Shown here: positions 12,920 to 14,147 of the stretch, piece after piece | Position numbering within the stretch: the first letter of the stretch is position 1 | How the letters are laid out: each line of letters begins with the position of its first letter | NCBI GenBank assembly: GCA_964569095.1 | Contig: CAZMTB010000013.1 | Location: 1 to 14,147, forward strand | Direction: 5' to 3' | Length of the DNA: 14,147 bases | From: JALWSI01 sp964569095 [NCBI: uncultured Aquificales bacterium] | GTDB taxonomy: Bacteria; Thermosulfidibacterota; Thermosulfidibacteria; Thermosulfidibacterales | Made by a program: the position numbers and the translations under genes | The notes under the pieces: model-generated | Databases searched by the model: none | Told to the model about the DNA's origin: nothing | What the model saw: the letters and a program-made list of their open reading frames with translations, nothing else

Positions 12920-14147
12920 CCTGCCCAAAACGGTCACCTTTCGACTCACCCTTTGGTACACGGTGCTCTTCGCGGTGCTATCGCTCACCGTCTTCGCCAC
13001 GGTCTACGCCTCCCTCGCCTGGCACCTGCGCCAGCACGAGGACGAGGACCTGATGGACGAGGCCAGGGAGTTCAAGGCCATCTACTCCGAGTCCGGCCTA
13101 TGGGGGCTCGAGACCGACTTTCGCCGAGAGGCCACCGCCAGCGGGGTGAGGCAGGTCTTCTTCCTCATCCTCTCGGAGGAGAACGAGATTCTCGCCTCAT
13201 CCGACATCGGCCACTGGGGAGGGGAACACACCTTCAACCTGAAGATGATGAAGATACCCAGGGAGAGGCCCACCTTTCTCACCCTCTCCTTCCCGGGACA
13301 CAGGCACAAGGCGAGAACCCTCTTCATGCCCACGGAGGACGGCAAGGTGATCGTGGTGGGAAAGAGCCTGCGCGACACCGACGTGATCATGGAGCGCTAC
13401 CGCGAGACCTTCGGAACCGCCATGGTGGTGATGCTGCTGTGCGGGGCCCTTTTAGGATGGGTGCTCTCACGCAAGGCAATGGCAGGGGTTCAAAGGATCA
13501 CCAGCATCGCCAACCAGATCAGAGAGGGAGACCTGTCGAAGCGGGTGCCCCTGAAGAACGAGGGCCTCGAAATAGACAACCTCGCAAGGGCCTTCAACGA
13601 GATGCTCGACCGGATAGAGGTGGCGGTAAGGGAGTTGAAGGAGGTGACCGACAACGTGGCTCACGACCTGCGGGGCCCCGTAACACGCATACGGGGCCTT
13701 GCAGAGACATCTCTAACCAACCGCTCTGGCCCCGAGGAGTTCGAAGAGATGGCCGCCAACGTGGTGGAGGAGAGCGACAGGCTGATAGAGATGATCAACA
13801 CCACCTTGGAGATCACCAAGACGGAGTCCGGAGTGGCAGAGCTAAACAGGTCGCAGGTGGACCTGGCAGAGATCCTGAGAGAGGCCACAGAGATATTCCT
13901 GCCCATGGCAGAGGAGAAAGGGATCCACCTGGAGACGAGGCTTCCTTCCCAACCCGTCCACATGGAGGGAGACAGGACGAAGCTACAGAGGGTGTTCGCG
14001 AACCTGCTGGACAACGCCATCAAGTACTCCGACAAGGGCGGCAGGGTCCTCATCTCCCTCTCCAGCAACGAAGAGACGGCGAACGCCACCATAGAGGACG
14101 AGGGAGTGGGCATCGCCCCGAACGAGATGGACCGCATATTCGAGAGG
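12897..14147 (+). CDS. Sensor histidine kinase (CusS-like; C-terminus off the right edge)
   Basis: Partner kinase of the preceding regulator; 417 residues are visible and the frame is still open at the window end. Order: transmembrane helix 1 (about 17-42), a periplasmic sensor domain of about 125 residues (43-170), helix 2 (about 173-190), HAMP (190-243), HisKA with His256 in NVAHDLRGPVTRIRG, then the HATPase domain with N-box Asn369/Asn373 (FANLLDNAIKYS) and G1 box DEGVGI (401-406). The last G-boxes are beyond the edge. The residue four after the histidine is Gly260 where Thr/Asn/Ser is usual. The ATG at 12897, with GGGGGGTGGG just upstream, lies inside the regulator gene. The sensor domain has several His (such as HTF and GHRHK) that might bind a ligand, but this is speculative. 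Confidence 0.92.
   Translation, partial: MWLKSASDLPKTVTFRLTLWYTVLFAVLSLTVFATVYASLAWHLRQHEDEDLMDEAREFKAIYSESGLWGLETDFRREATASGVRQVFFLILSEENEILASSDIGHWGGEHTFNLKMMKIPRERPTFLTLSFPGHRHKARTLFMPTEDGKVIVVGKSLRDTDVIMERYRETFGTAMVVMLLCGALLGWVLSRKAMAGVQRITSIANQIREGDLSKRVPLKNEGLEIDNLARAFNEMLDRIEVAVRELKEVTDNVAHDLRGPVTRIRGLAETSLTNRSGPEEFEEMAANVVEESDRLIEMINTTLEITKTESGVAELNRSQVDLAEILREATEIFLPMAEEKGIHLETRLPSQPVHMEGDRTKLQRVFANLLDNAIKYSDKGGRVLISLSSNEETANATIEDEGVGIAPNEMDRIFER

Overview
The window is gene-dense, GC-rich bacterial DNA. Arginine is mostly AGG/AGA, ATA is used freely for Ile, and most genes carry strong AGGAGG-type ribosome sites. This bias resembles many thermophilic Gram-negative bacteria (Desulfobacterota/Deltaproteobacteria, Aquificota-like or related lineages). 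A CheY-CheZ pair, a CusS/CusR-like two-component pair and a LeuC of the HacA-like family fit such a host, but I cannot name the organism. There are no rRNA or tRNA genes, insertion sequences, CRISPR arrays or phage genes.

Layout. (1) 1-3754, minus strand: an amino-acid operon read right to left, aspartate-type aminotransferase, 2-isopropylmalate synthase-like protein, and LeuC (cut by the left edge). (2) 3755-3953: a divergent control region with two candidate promoters whose -35 boxes overlap. (3) 3954-5141, plus strand: cheY, cheZ and a 58-residue small gene, ending in a candidate terminator. (4) 5257-6438, minus strand: a single-gene acyl-CoA dehydrogenase unit with a clear intrinsic terminator. 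(5) 6675-9006, plus strand: smpB, a Ppx/GppA phosphatase and a YhcC-family radical SAM protein, joined by ATGA and GTGA overlaps. (6) 9043-12108, minus strand: a membrane-anchored metallophosphoesterase, an unrecognised acidic/coiled-coil membrane protein and a lone OppD/DppD-type ATPase whose reading frame overlaps the preceding gene. (7) 12242-14147, plus strand: an OmpR-family response regulator and its sensor kinase (cut by the right edge), divergent from the metallophosphoesterase across a 16-bp palindrome.

How the genes work together. The left operon serves leucine (or isoleucine via citramalate) synthesis. cheY/cheZ make and remove the flagellar switch signal. smpB, ppx and yhcC are a translation/stress housekeeping set. 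The right-hand part is an envelope-sensing region.

The most unusual items are the LeuA with altered active-site motifs, the acidic membrane protein coupled to an orphan peptide-transporter ATPase, the small gene after cheZ, and the kinase with Gly at H+4. No stretch over 300 bases lacks a gene. I see no clear-cut new multi-gene system; the acidic protein/ATPase pair is the best candidate.
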